Shown here piece by piece: positions 1 to 8,536 of a DNA stretch of 17,995 nucleotides. Every line of letters begins with the position of its first letter. Position 1 is the first letter of the stretch. Source of the stretch: Pleurotus djamor (Eukaryota; Basidiomycota; Agaricomycetes; Agaricales; Pleurotaceae); the NCBI GenBank assembly GCA_029747585.1, contig JAPEVF010000913.1, forward strand, positions 1 through 17,995, in the 5' to 3' direction. Below the pieces are notes generated by a model, which saw only the letters and a program-made list of their open reading frames with translations, did no database searches and was not told where the DNA came from. A program made the translations under genes and the position numbers.

Positions 1-319
1 AAAAATTCAGGATTTTGGTCGAATAAAATGGCTTGGGGCGGGATTGTCCTACCCCCGGTGTGGCCTGTCGAAAACTCGGCGGTGTCTGTGGTTTAAGAGC
101 ATGGGGGTATATTTTCCGTTGGGACAGTGTTTTGATGTGGGACCTTTCGTACACAAGAATCGTAGACCTGTAGTTCAGGGTCATTGCATGATTCTTGACT
201 TCGGGGTGCGAATCGTTTGTGTGTCTGTATTCTAAGCTCGAAGATTGGACCTGGAAAAACGGATACTCAACGTTACCACGGGCACAGAGGCAAAGGGATA
301 TTACGTGCCGTGATTTGAC
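1..319. other. Left flank of the inverted-repeat element, no recognised gene
   Basis: I recognise no gene here. One forward frame is open from about 193 up to the element boundary (residues such as EDWTWKNGYS near 240-270) but has no start codon inside the window. Another frame holds a 63-codon ORF at 44-235 with no recognisable motif. The 193-319 frame stays open into the right flank at 3144 if the element and one TA are removed; this is discussed as a finding. There is no evidence of expression. Confidence 0.3.
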
Positions 320-321
320 TA

Positions 322-1130
322 TGATGCCCATTTTGTCTAAAAAATAAACATTTTCTGGCGAAACACTTTTTGACGATTTTCATCAAAAAAAAGAAACATT
401 TCTAAGTAAAAGCATAATATTTCGTAGTAATATAATAGACTTAGAGCAGGGGAAACACTTATCGAGTATGGGAGAAACATTTATTTTGGAGGGAAACACT
501 TTTTTGTTTTGGAGAAACACTTTCTTCGGTGCGGCGAAACACTTTTTGATCGAGCGCCCGCTGAGTCAGCACAAGCGCCCGTGATCGAGCCAATCAGAGG
601 CATCGGGGCCTTTTGAACAAGTTGGTCGCGGCTCGCTTCTCTCTCTCCCTCCCTCTCTCTCCCCTCCCTCCCATGCTCAATACTGCCAGTGGAGCGCAGA
701 CTGCGCGTTTACTTCTGGCTCTACACTTGATGTAGGCTCGACTGTCGCGCGACTTGCCTCCCAGATGCAGTGGATGGCCGGGAATGGGAGGGCTGCATCG
801 TACTCTAGAACACTACGAGACCCGTTTCTGGTGAGCTTTCTAGCTACTGGCTTACTTCTGTGGTCGTTCTGACTCGCATACCACCTCGCTACAGCTACCC
901 TACCTATTTGTGGCCTCTCCCCGGCCTGATCCTTGAACCACCACATGCCTAGGGTGCAACAAGGAGACCTATGTCGTTCTCGGTGAGTTGTGTACCCTAC
1001 CCACTGATTTTGGGGTTGTTCTGACTCAAAATTTAGCTCGCTATAATGCCCCGCAACTTCCGAGACCTCTGCTAGTGCAGGAAACCCTGTACAAACCTCT
1101 TTCGTGCAGATTATGTCGATTTCGGTGAGT
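322..1130 (+). repeat. Left inverted arm of the element
   Basis: It pairs with about 2360-3141 in reverse orientation. In order it contains the near-perfect outer end, an array of GAAACAYTT motifs (360-545), a CTGAGTCAGC/GATCGAGC-rich block (546-600), a CT-rich tract (about 638-672), a block beginning ACTGCCAGTGGAGCGCAGAC (about 683-755), and the first exon-like A and B modules (895-982 and 1037-1124). Similarity stops at the splice-donor-like GTGAGT at 1125. Confidence 0.75.
360..545 (+). repeat. Subterminal array of seven GAAACAYTT motifs
   Basis: GAAACACTT or GAAACATTT occurs at 360, 393, 452, 474, 493, 514 and 536, often preceded by GG or GGA. The right arm carries the complementary series as GTGTTTCTCC or ATGTTTCTCC between about 2922 and 3110, partly degraded. 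Clustered short subterminal repeats are typical transposase-binding sites in several DNA transposon superfamilies. That role is inferred here. Confidence 0.6.
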
Positions 1131-1700
1131 CATCTCTCTCTCTCTCTTACTGTTTCGAGCTGCCCTGACAGGCATTATAGTCTAATGTACTACCCCACCC
1201 ACTTCGCTGTCCCTCCTCGGTGGAAACATGGGTGATTGGCCTTATCAGTCACACGACCAGGAGACCTATGTCGTTCTCGGTGAGTTCTACACCCTACACC
1301 TCAATACCGGGGTCGTTCTAACTTGATCTTCAGCTCGTTATGCTATCCCACAACCTTTGAGACCCCTGCTCGAACACCAAACCCTGTACCGACCCCAGTC
1401 GCGCGCAATGCTCCGGAATTATGCTGATTTTGGTGAGTACTTAATCTGCATGTCCATTCCATTCTTGAGGGTTCCTCTGACTCTTTTCATTCATAGATTA
1501 TCATCCTATTCTCCCCTCAGCTGGGGGGTGACTAACAGCCCTTTTTGGGGGGTACCATGCTGTTCTCGGTGAGTTTCCTATTTAATATCACACCTTTGGG
1601 GTTGTTCCAACACAATTTTCAGCCTGCTACTGTGTCCTTCCAATCTCGCTGTGATGTTGTGTGTTTTGTTGAAGTTTTGAACGCGAGGAGGTTGCCTCTG
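831..1700 (+). repeat. Tandem array of exon-intron modules (~290-300 bp units)
   Basis: At least two full units and one partial unit are visible. Each has an A exon-like block ending GTTCTCG, a 54 nt intron-like spacer, a B block, and a second spacer. The A/B spacers at 983-1036, 1280-1333 and 1569-1622 are each exactly 54 nt. All start GTGAGT and end TTTAG or TTCAG. The first two carry CTGAC or CTAAC about 10-15 nt before the acceptor; the third has CCAAC. B-to-A spacers lie at 831-894, 1125-1180 and 1433-1496, also with GTGAG donors, CTGAC and TAG or CAG acceptors. Blocks A1 895-982, A2 1181-1279, A3 1497-1568; B1 1037-1124, B2 1334-1432, B3 from 1623. B1 and B2 share one open frame (see findings). 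A stop lies upstream in some A blocks, so the array is probably a decayed gene fragment. Confidence 0.6.
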
Positions 1701-2340
1701 GCTAACCAAGCTGGTGGCCACAAGTAGGATGAGTAGTTGAGTAGATAAAATGAAATAACCTTGAGACAAGAGCAACAGGCGACGAGAAGATGATCCTTGA
1801 GCAACACAAAGAGTCCGGCTGGTGATGAGATGACGCGATGAGAAAAACAGAGATGACTCAGATGAGCAAGTCGGGCAGCGAGCTTAGACAGCACAGAAGA
1901 GAGAGAAGATGAGGGGGGAAAGTAACTTGTTATTCCTTATGGTATATACGTCCGTTTTATATAAATACAGTGCTGCGAGGGGCAGCGGAGTTGGTGTGTA
2001 CGAAAGAAAGCATAAATATGAAAATTTTCATGTTTCCACATGAGATAGAGTGCCGAAAAGCCCATGATGCGACATGGAGGTGTCGGGAAGTACAAAAGGA
2101 GGAGGTCGAGCGTGATGGGGAGGTAGAGATCGAGGAACACAGGGACTCGGGAGAGAGATGATCCTGTCTTGAATGTTGACGCGACGCGCGTCGGGTCACA
2201 TGATCTAGGGGGGAAAGGGAAGAATTCGAACGCAAATGGAAGGGCAACCTCACATCGTAGGACCCCATCTTGACCAATCGAAGCAATCTGTCACCCTTGT
2301 GGGGTTCTATCTTTGGAACGACCCCATTATCATTGATCAA
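1700..2340. other. Element interior, no recognised gene
   Basis: AG-rich DNA between the module array and the right arm. The longest ORF is on the minus strand (2340-1957, 127 codons). It begins inside a donor-GTGAGT spacer of the right arm, has a Ser/Arg/His-rich composition and matches no family I know. I see no transposase motif, such as a DDE triad in a recognisable context. Confidence 0.4.
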
Positions 2341-2359
2341 AGGAATATGTAGGTAGATT

Positions 2360-3141
2360 ACTCACCATGCGAAATCAATATAATTTGCGCTTGTCGCGCC
2401 CAAACGAGGCCGGCACAGAGTCTCGTGTACGAGCAGGAGTCCCAGAATTTGCGGGATGATATAGCGGGCTAAAAATCGACTGACCCCAGCATCAGTGGGT
2501 AGGGGACAGAACTCACCGAGAACGACCCAGGTCTCCTCGTTGTACCCTTGGCAGGTTGGAGCTCAAGGATCAGGCCAAAGAAAGACCAGAGATGGGTAGG
2601 TTAGCTGTAGCGAGATAGTATGCGAGTCGAAACGACACCAGCTGGAAACAAACGAGACCCATAGAGAGTATGAGGCAATCACCCATTTTGCACCTGGGAG
2701 ACAAGTCGTGCGACATTCTAACCTGCATCAAGTGCAGAGCCAAAGGTAAACGCGCAGTCTGCGCTCCACTGGCAGTATCCAGTGCCAGAGGGAGGAGGAG
2801 GAGCGAGAGAGAGGGAGAGAGAGAAACGGACCGAGGCGACCGATCAAGTTCGGCTTGGCCCGATCGCTCTGATTGGCTCGATCACGGGCGCTTGTGATGA
2901 CTCAGCGGGCGCTCGATCAAANGGTGTTTGCNCNGNACCGAAAAAAGGTGTTTCTCCCCAATNGAAAAAGTGCTTTCCTCTAAAATAAATGTTTCTCCCA
3001 TACTCGATAAGTGTCTCCCCTGCTCTAAGTATATATACTACTACGAAATGTTTCTCTTTTACTTAGAAATGTTTCNTTTTTTTGACGAAAAAAAAAGTTT
3101 TTCGCCAGAAAATGTTTATTTTTTAGACAAAATGGGCATCA
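2360..3141 (-). repeat. Right inverted arm of the element
   Basis: Read on the minus strand, this arm repeats the order of the left arm: outer end, GAAACAYTT-type motifs (several degraded or containing N), GA/CT-rich tract, GCGCAGACTGCGCGTTTAC block, then exon-like modules A (ending at 2517) and B (2468-2366) separated by a 48 nt intron-like spacer. Relative to the left arm it lacks about 35 bases near 2620-2680, where one splice donor is lost. The divergence between arms suggests an old insertion without recent conversion of the inner parts. Confidence 0.7.
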
Positions 3142-3143
3142 TA

Positions 3144-3998
3144 CGGATCCTGCCATCGGCCGCGAGCTTGGTGGGTCTCGCAATCAGATCGTGGACAGGG
3201 CTAACCATTTTCCCTCGCGCAGACCTCTGAAGTCAGTTCCACCGTGTGCAGCTGGCCTCTCCGTCTTGCCATGTGGTTCATCACTTTTGACATCTCTTGG
3301 CGTCTTTTACCGCCAACGCCACAACTTGAATGCTGCATAAACCTAATAATCAGCTACGTATGTTCTCTCAATGTGAGGACCCAAAATCACCGGCCCCGGC
3401 CTGTGGGTGTGGCGAACTTCCTGGAAAGAGACCTCCGATAATCGAGTCCAGCGACTATCCTTCTTTCTTGACGAGATCGTCGAGAGGTCACTTGGAGGCA
3501 TGGGTAGAGCAGTGCAAGAGAGAAGTACGTTCCTGCTCGCGTTCATCCATGCCAATGGATCTAATGATCAACGCATAGAATGACCGCTTTCGCTTTTGGA
3601 TAAGTACTTTCAGAGCGGATTGATATATTTCCCAAGACCCGGGACATGGCCGTGCCCAATAACTCGGTAGAAGCTCAAGGCTTTTTCGAATTGACTCCTC
3701 AGTCGGTCTGTCAACCTCCAGCTACTCGACAAAGTCCGGCCTCCCGGCCCATGGCCCCAGGATTCCCAACCCCTTTGCCGTCAAGACTCAAGGCTCAATA
3801 CCCCCGATCTCCTCCTGCGCCCTGGATTGACGAGCAGTNGTNCCCCCATTTGACCCAATTCTACCACTTATGTGGTACTTCTCTGGTATGGTTCAGAAAT
3901 GACTGGCTCATGCCAAGTGTGCTGGGCATACAACCACGATCGCTCACCACGAAGAAAGACTTACCAACCGTCGGCGAGTTTCCCTCTCGGCTCCAAAC
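3144..3998. other. Flank between element and terpene synthase relic, coding-like fragments only
   Basis: One plus frame is open from the element border to a TAA near 3343, and another from 3377 to a TGA at 3581. The second encodes a stretch including ETSDNRVQRLSFFLDEIVER, which looks protein-like but which I cannot assign. A 177-codon ORF at 3646-4179 (Pro-rich start, two N bases at 3839 and 3842) overlaps the terpene synthase relic in another frame and is probably spurious. No complete gene model is supported. Confidence 0.35.
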
Positions 3999-5165
3999 AT
4001 GTCTGCCAAACCGACTCAAGTACAGTTACCTCGGTGGTTGCGCGACTTTGCAACGCCAGATCCTCATGCAGACCCACACATTGGACGCACCCGCCCCGAC
4101 TCAGACCAATGGATCCGTTCATTTGGTTTCGATGCACGAATTCATAAAGAGCACGAAATCGAGCTCCTCAGTGCACTAGTCTATCCTTCCAGTGGTTCGC
4201 CTCGGAGTGGATTTGTTTCGCTTTCTTTTTGTCGTCGACGGAATAACCGACCACCAAACTACTTCCGAGGCAAGCACAACTTGCGAGCAGGTTCGCTCTG
4301 GCTTGTATAAGCACCACAAACGCCACCTGTATGCCTCCAAGTTTGCCGAGGCTATGGCTGAGTATGTCACCTCTCTTTCTGACATCTGGTCCAGGCCTTC
4401 TGACCACCTCCCCGTCGTTCAGTATCTTTACCGCCAATGTCTTACTCTCTGGGGAACACTCGGCAGAGAGGTTCACTTCCCATATGAACGATTACTTGAA
4501 GGCAGTAACACAGGCGTCCCTAAGAGAACAGAAGAAAGGTTTCTACTCGGCTCATGAATATACATTGGAACGTCGAGACAATTCCGCTGCGTTGCCCTAG
4601 GCCTGTTTCGATATCATCGAACTTGAACTAGGGATTGACCTCCCACCGATCGTTTATGACTCTCAAGAGTTCATGAAGGTCTGTCTACCTTGCTGCAGTG
4701 GATATCGTCTGCATCGGAAACGTAAAGAACATGCACTCTATGTTTGGGTGCTCACACTTATTGACAATTCTACGATTTATTAGGACGTATATTCCTTCTC
4801 GATGATAAAGGCCCTTGGACACACCGACTACTACAAATTTTAACCGTGTATATGGAGGAATACCGCCTCGATATTGTTCAGGCCATCGAATACGCGGACA
4901 AAGAGGTCAGAAAGCTGTTCTCCGAGCTGGCTTTGGCCCGGCTTGACCTACCTTCTTTCGGAGAACAGACTGACAAAGATGTCAACAACTTCATTGTTGG
5001 ACTTCTTCAATGGATCGATGGTTATATCTAGTAAACGCGTTTTCTCACTGCCTCACCTTGCTGGGCGACTCAAGCACGTCTACTTTTAGTTGGACCTTTA
5101 AAACTACTCGATACTTTGGAAAGTCGACCGAGGCCATCCGTGACACTCACATGATCAGTCTCTGA
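3999..5165 (+). pseudogene. Decayed fungal class I (sesqui)terpene synthase
   Basis: The functional family cyclises prenyl diphosphates using two metal-binding motifs. In order, the relic shows an N-terminal segment from ATG 3999 with YPSS at the usual place; an aspartate-rich motif reading DGITD (4237-4251); a helix YLKAVTQASLREQKKGFYSA (about 4491-4550) ending in RRD; FDIIELELGIDLP (from 4610); the NSE region, with N just before and DVYSFS just after a clean 62 nt intron (4722-4783); YMEEYRLD...LPSFG; and, after a 59 nt intron (5031-5089), WTFKTTRYFG with the conserved RY, stop at 5163-5165. Disruptions: a one-base shift at about 4194, a frame change between about 4414 and 4450, an in-frame TAG at 4598, a shift near 4678 and another near 4820-4841. 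The NSE glutamate position reads ATA (Ile). Several independent lesions argue for a pseudogene, although the assembly has errors elsewhere. No other pathway genes adjoin it. Confidence 0.8.
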
Positions 5166-5736
5166 GGTGTAAGCTATCACCAGTAGTATACTAAGTAGCG
5201 GTGTTTCTATTTCAAACCACAATGCGATGTGAATGCATTCCGTCATGAGTTTTGACATCGTTCATATTGAGAGACGAGATCGCCTGCCCCCAAGATTGAA
5301 GATTGGGGTTCATTGACAGAGTGGAACCAATCGGCGAGTGATACTGATACCGATGCTGAGTCAAGGGGATGTTACGTTGATGTTCGAAGCTTGAAGTCAT
5401 TGATAAGTCAGGTACATGCTTCAAACGGCGAATAACTGTCTTGAAGGTACGGCAAGAGCACGGCGCCGAAAGAAGTTGATGTTGTGAAGTGATAAGTAAT
5501 GACCAGAAGGTAAGCTGACGTCCGGAGATGTTGGCGGCTAGCCTCAAGGAGTCATCAGTTTCAAACCAAAGGAGATTCGTGTGTAGATGTTAATATTACA
5601 AGCGTGATGGAAGTACAATGCTAATGGCCTGGTTGGATATCTGCATCTAGAATCTGTTTCGCTTCCTTTGTTGCTTCGCGAAGGCTTCCTGGGGAGCTCT
5701 GTCGTGTTGTGTTAGTGATCAGACAAACGTGACGGG
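5166..5736. other. Intergenic region between convergent terpene synthase relic and CSN7
   Basis: No supported gene. A minus-strand 111-codon ORF (5547-5212) has no recognisable domain and reads like chance sequence. The region should hold the 3' ends of two convergent transcripts. Confidence 0.4.
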
Positions 5737-6790
5737 TCATGCTGCACACCTCCGACTACTCTTTCCTTTAGTATTTTCAGGCTCGTCGACATCCATGCTA
5801 TCGAACGTTCCACGTCTCGGAATTCCCGAATTCACAGGCGTCGTCTTCTCTTTTTGCTTGTCTGTGAGTTCCTTCAGAGTGGCATTCAATTGTTTGTCGT
5901 AAGCCTCGCGCTTGGTTTTCTCAGTGGCAGCAGCCTGGGCTATATCTGCAATCTTTTCATCGAGAGTGGAAAGCACGGCAGCAGTAGTTGCATGCCTAGA
6001 CCAATACACGATATTGCGCTGAGTGAGTGCAAAGCGTCGAGTGGGGGTGACTCACCAATCTTGTAACGCTGCTAGGACACTCTCCAGCTTTCCCGGTTCC
6101 AGATCGCGTCCCATAGTGTACTCGACCTCGAGCTGCTCCTCCTTCTGATCCAGCTTACCCCGAAGAACATCCAAGTAAATCGCATCGATGATCAAGTCCT
6201 CGAGCTCCCTCACAGACGGCATGTCTAGTTCTTTCAGCAACACGCTGTACGGCAGGATCTGCGCCAGTGATCAGAGAGATCACTACAATTATGAGCGTGG
6301 TCCATACGCACCCGCCGCTCAGAAGCTAGCGTGACTATGGTGAGATACTTGAGTTTCACGGTCTGGGCGGGGTTCAGCGCTNGGGAGAATATCCTTGCGT
6401 TCTGTGAGATCCATGAGCCCAGGAGCGCACACTGACACGCCATGCAGACACTCAACGCAGATATTCCGAGTAGGTCTTGTACGAAAACAGCTTGAGAAGT
6501 TCCAGATGCTGAGCATACTGTTCGTTTCCACTAAGCTAGTAACAATGACAATGACTTTTAGCCAATTAGATCCAATGTGTAGTCGTTGCGAGCCTCCGAT
6601 GCTGATGCACCACAGGCCAGAAAGCACTCACCTCTTGTATGTTGGCTAACTCCAGTAACTCTGAGAACACGAATACGCCTGGAGCAGAAGTCACGTCTTG
6701 AATCAATTTCGCAGCAGCGGCGCCCTTCATCGATTTTCCTATCAAGAGAAAGGGTTCGAGTTTCGCGTGGAAGTTTGAACCGAGATCCAT
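5737..6790 (-). CDS. CSN7: COP9 signalosome complex subunit 7 (PCI domain)
   Basis: A subunit of the COP9 signalosome, which removes Nedd8 from cullin-RING ubiquitin ligases; CSN7 is one of its PCI-domain scaffold subunits. Exons on the minus strand: 6790-6632, 6535-6457, 6401-6312, 6258-6056, 5995-5737, with introns of 96, 55, 53 and 60 nt. The protein is about 262 aa, the usual size for CSN7. The N-terminus has KLEPFLLIGKSMKGAAAAKL then TSAPGVFVFSELLEL; the mid region has ALNPAQTVKLKYLTIVTLAS; residues about 110-147 carry the hallmark LLKELDMPSVRELEDLIIDA and LRGKLDQ. The tail is a charged coiled coil (DEKIADIAQ...KQKEK) with an acidic MDVDEPEN end. The N at 6382 breaks the frame; dropping it restores a continuous LPALNPAQ reading and makes the splice phases agree. 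ATG 6790 is preferred to ATG 6871 because homology begins just after it. Confidence 0.9.
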
Positions 6791-8536
6791 GTTTTTCGTA
6801 TTTACGGTACAGACGGGAAAGGGGGAAGGTTGTCGATAGTAAAACAAGGTGCAAAGACTACAGGTTGCCACACGGCGCTTCTCTCCGAGCGCTCAGTTTA
6901 TAGGAAGTCTCAGGAGCAGCCCCTGCTCGACGCCTCTGAGAGACAAGTAGCAGGCATTCGAGTGATTCTACCATAATAGCTTCCTTTTCCCGAGCTCTGT
7001 GTACATCTCGGGCTCAAAGAAATGACGTCCGACCGCGATTTGCAAAGCCACATCTAGAAGAACCCCTGCCCTCCGAGGACGAACGCGACCAGGCTGTAAT
7101 AGCTAAGTCTATGTCGCATCCTTGTACTCATTACCGTAAAGGATGGAAGCTACTGGGCTGACAATTCTGTACTGCTCAAGGGGCTTTACGTCAGCCCACT
7201 CGACGAGGGAAGAATAAACTCGTCCTAATAGGCATGCACGCCACTCAAGCCCAAGGCTCAACGGATAAAATAGGCTTCCAAAATTTCAATATTCAATCGG
7301 CGCCGAAGTGCAGGTTCAGATATGTGTTCAGCATCCATAGTATTCATGTCGATAACTCAACTTGGTAGAAAGTTAGGCCGCGACGATACATGTACGTCTA
7401 TCTTGCACTACGCGAACTGTTGGCAAATCGGGGGAACGCCTTTGACATCAATCCCACCTTATCAAGCCTCAAGGCCTCAAGGCCTTCAGGCCTTATCGAT
7501 ATCGCTGAGGCCCGAAGCTCTGATATAGCAAGGGTCACTACATGTGTGTAGTCTCCCGACGGTTATAAGTGCACCCCTGATAATTAAAATTCTCAAAAAG
7601 TAGACGAAATTGACGGATTGTAGTCTGTAGATCGGTTCAGGTTGATGGCGTCATTGCCCGTACTGAAGCGTGCCCAGACATCCAAGATTCCAATTGAGCT
7701 ATCAGGATATCTATACACCTCCTTCGAATTCTGGCTGATCACTCGCTCGCATTCTTCGCGCCTCGAGCTGACGCAGATCCCTTGTCCAAGGCCACGCCAC
7801 CCCTATCTCCTATCTGTCAGTGTCTTTTAGTGATTTTTTGAGTTAACCCCAAGGATCATCAACCTGGCTTTACCCACCACGACGTCTCGTAAGACATGCA
7901 CGGAGCCGTCGTTCCGACAAGATGTGCACTTCAGACCGAGTTTAGATGACGCACTCGGCGGCATCGCCTATCGTCAACTTGAGCTCAACGCTCAGCTCAG
8001 CGGCCAGCCAAGCTTCGTAAATTCCCACATGGGAGTGAGTTGCGGAACTGACCAATGATGAGCTGTAAGTATGAGGGGGCAGAGTTGATACACGTGTAGC
8101 GTCGTAACGAGCTCGTGTCAGTGTCCGGTTTTTCATCATAGGTTCCCCTTCGAAGTGCAATGTGAGAAGATAACGCGTCGCCGAAGTCGATGATGGCCAA
8201 CGAACTAGGACTTCATTTTAAAAAAAGCATCAGACTTCCCGGAATTCGTCGAGGAAGAACCCAGCAACCAGAGCATATCCTTCGGGACGGTGGCCATGCA
8301 GAAAGAACGCCTCATGGGAGGGTACCAGCGCCTTACCTCAAACCTGAATTTGCAGTGCTCGCCAAGCGAATCATGATTACGACTTGGGATAAGTGTAATA
8401 CCATTTCGGCTGTACCTTAGATAACACCTGGCGTGTGGTAGACTTGTCTTAAACCACCACCTTCCACGTCCCCCTTCTTCTCTGCTTTAAAGCTTCGCAG
8501 AGCGTCACGAACCTCCGTTAATCAAATCCTAACCTT
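6791..8536. other. Long intergenic region, no supported gene
   Basis: About 1.7 kb without a convincing coding model. It should include the CSN7 promoter on the left and the promoter of the 8537 gene on the right. A short patch at 7464-7494 repeats AAGGCCT/CCTCAAGG units. A minus-strand frame around 8200 reads AIIDFGDA, which resembles a kinase or phosphotransferase metal-binding motif, but nothing around it supports such a gene. Several short ORFs (for example 8190-8420 +, 8160-7942 -) have no recognisable features. Confidence 0.4.

Larger units (their letters stand above)
322..3141. mobile_element. 2.8 kb transposon-like element with ~0.8 kb inverted arms and TA borders
   Basis: The unit begins TGATGCCCATTTTGTC and ends with its exact reverse complement. 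The outermost ~42 bases of the two arms are identical. The arms stay alignable, with growing divergence and indels, to about 1130 on the left and 2360 on the right. A TA dinucleotide flanks each end (320-321 and 3142-3143), either a TA target-site duplication or part of the repeat. I found no transposase, so this is most likely a non-autonomous, foldback-like DNA element. The middle (about 1700-2310) holds only short ORFs without recognisable domains. Ambiguous bases (2922-2936, 2963, 3076) cluster in the right arm, as expected where an assembler struggles with a hairpin. The superfamily cannot be assigned from sequence alone. TA borders would fit Tc1/mariner-like transposition, but the long arms and subterminal repeats are also seen in other groups. 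Confidence 0.75.

Noticed and set aside
638..672. CT-rich tract as an independent microsatellite
   Set aside because: The same tract appears as GA-rich sequence in the right inverted arm, so it is part of the element rather than a separate repeat.
1957..2340. 127-codon minus-strand ORF in the element interior
   Set aside because: It starts within an intron-like spacer of the right arm, is low in complexity (Ser/Arg/His) and has no transposase or other motif.
3646..4179. 177-codon plus-strand ORF starting MAVPNNSVEAQGFFEL
   Set aside because: It contains N bases and overlaps the terpene synthase relic in a different frame. Its Pro-rich composition shows no domain, so it is probably a chance ORF.
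5212..5547. 111-codon minus-strand ORF
   Set aside because: No domain, no splice context and no sign of conservation. It lies where two convergent genes end.
7464..7494. AAGGCCT/CCTCAAGG repeats as a possible CRISPR-like or regulatory array
   Set aside because: Only about 30 bases of low-complexity palindromic repeat with no spacers; the genome is eukaryotic.
7997..8200. AIIDFGDA on the minus strand, resembling a phosphotransferase (APH) motif
   Set aside because: The catalytic loop and N-terminal lobe expected upstream are absent and the frame soon closes. A chance resemblance is more likely.
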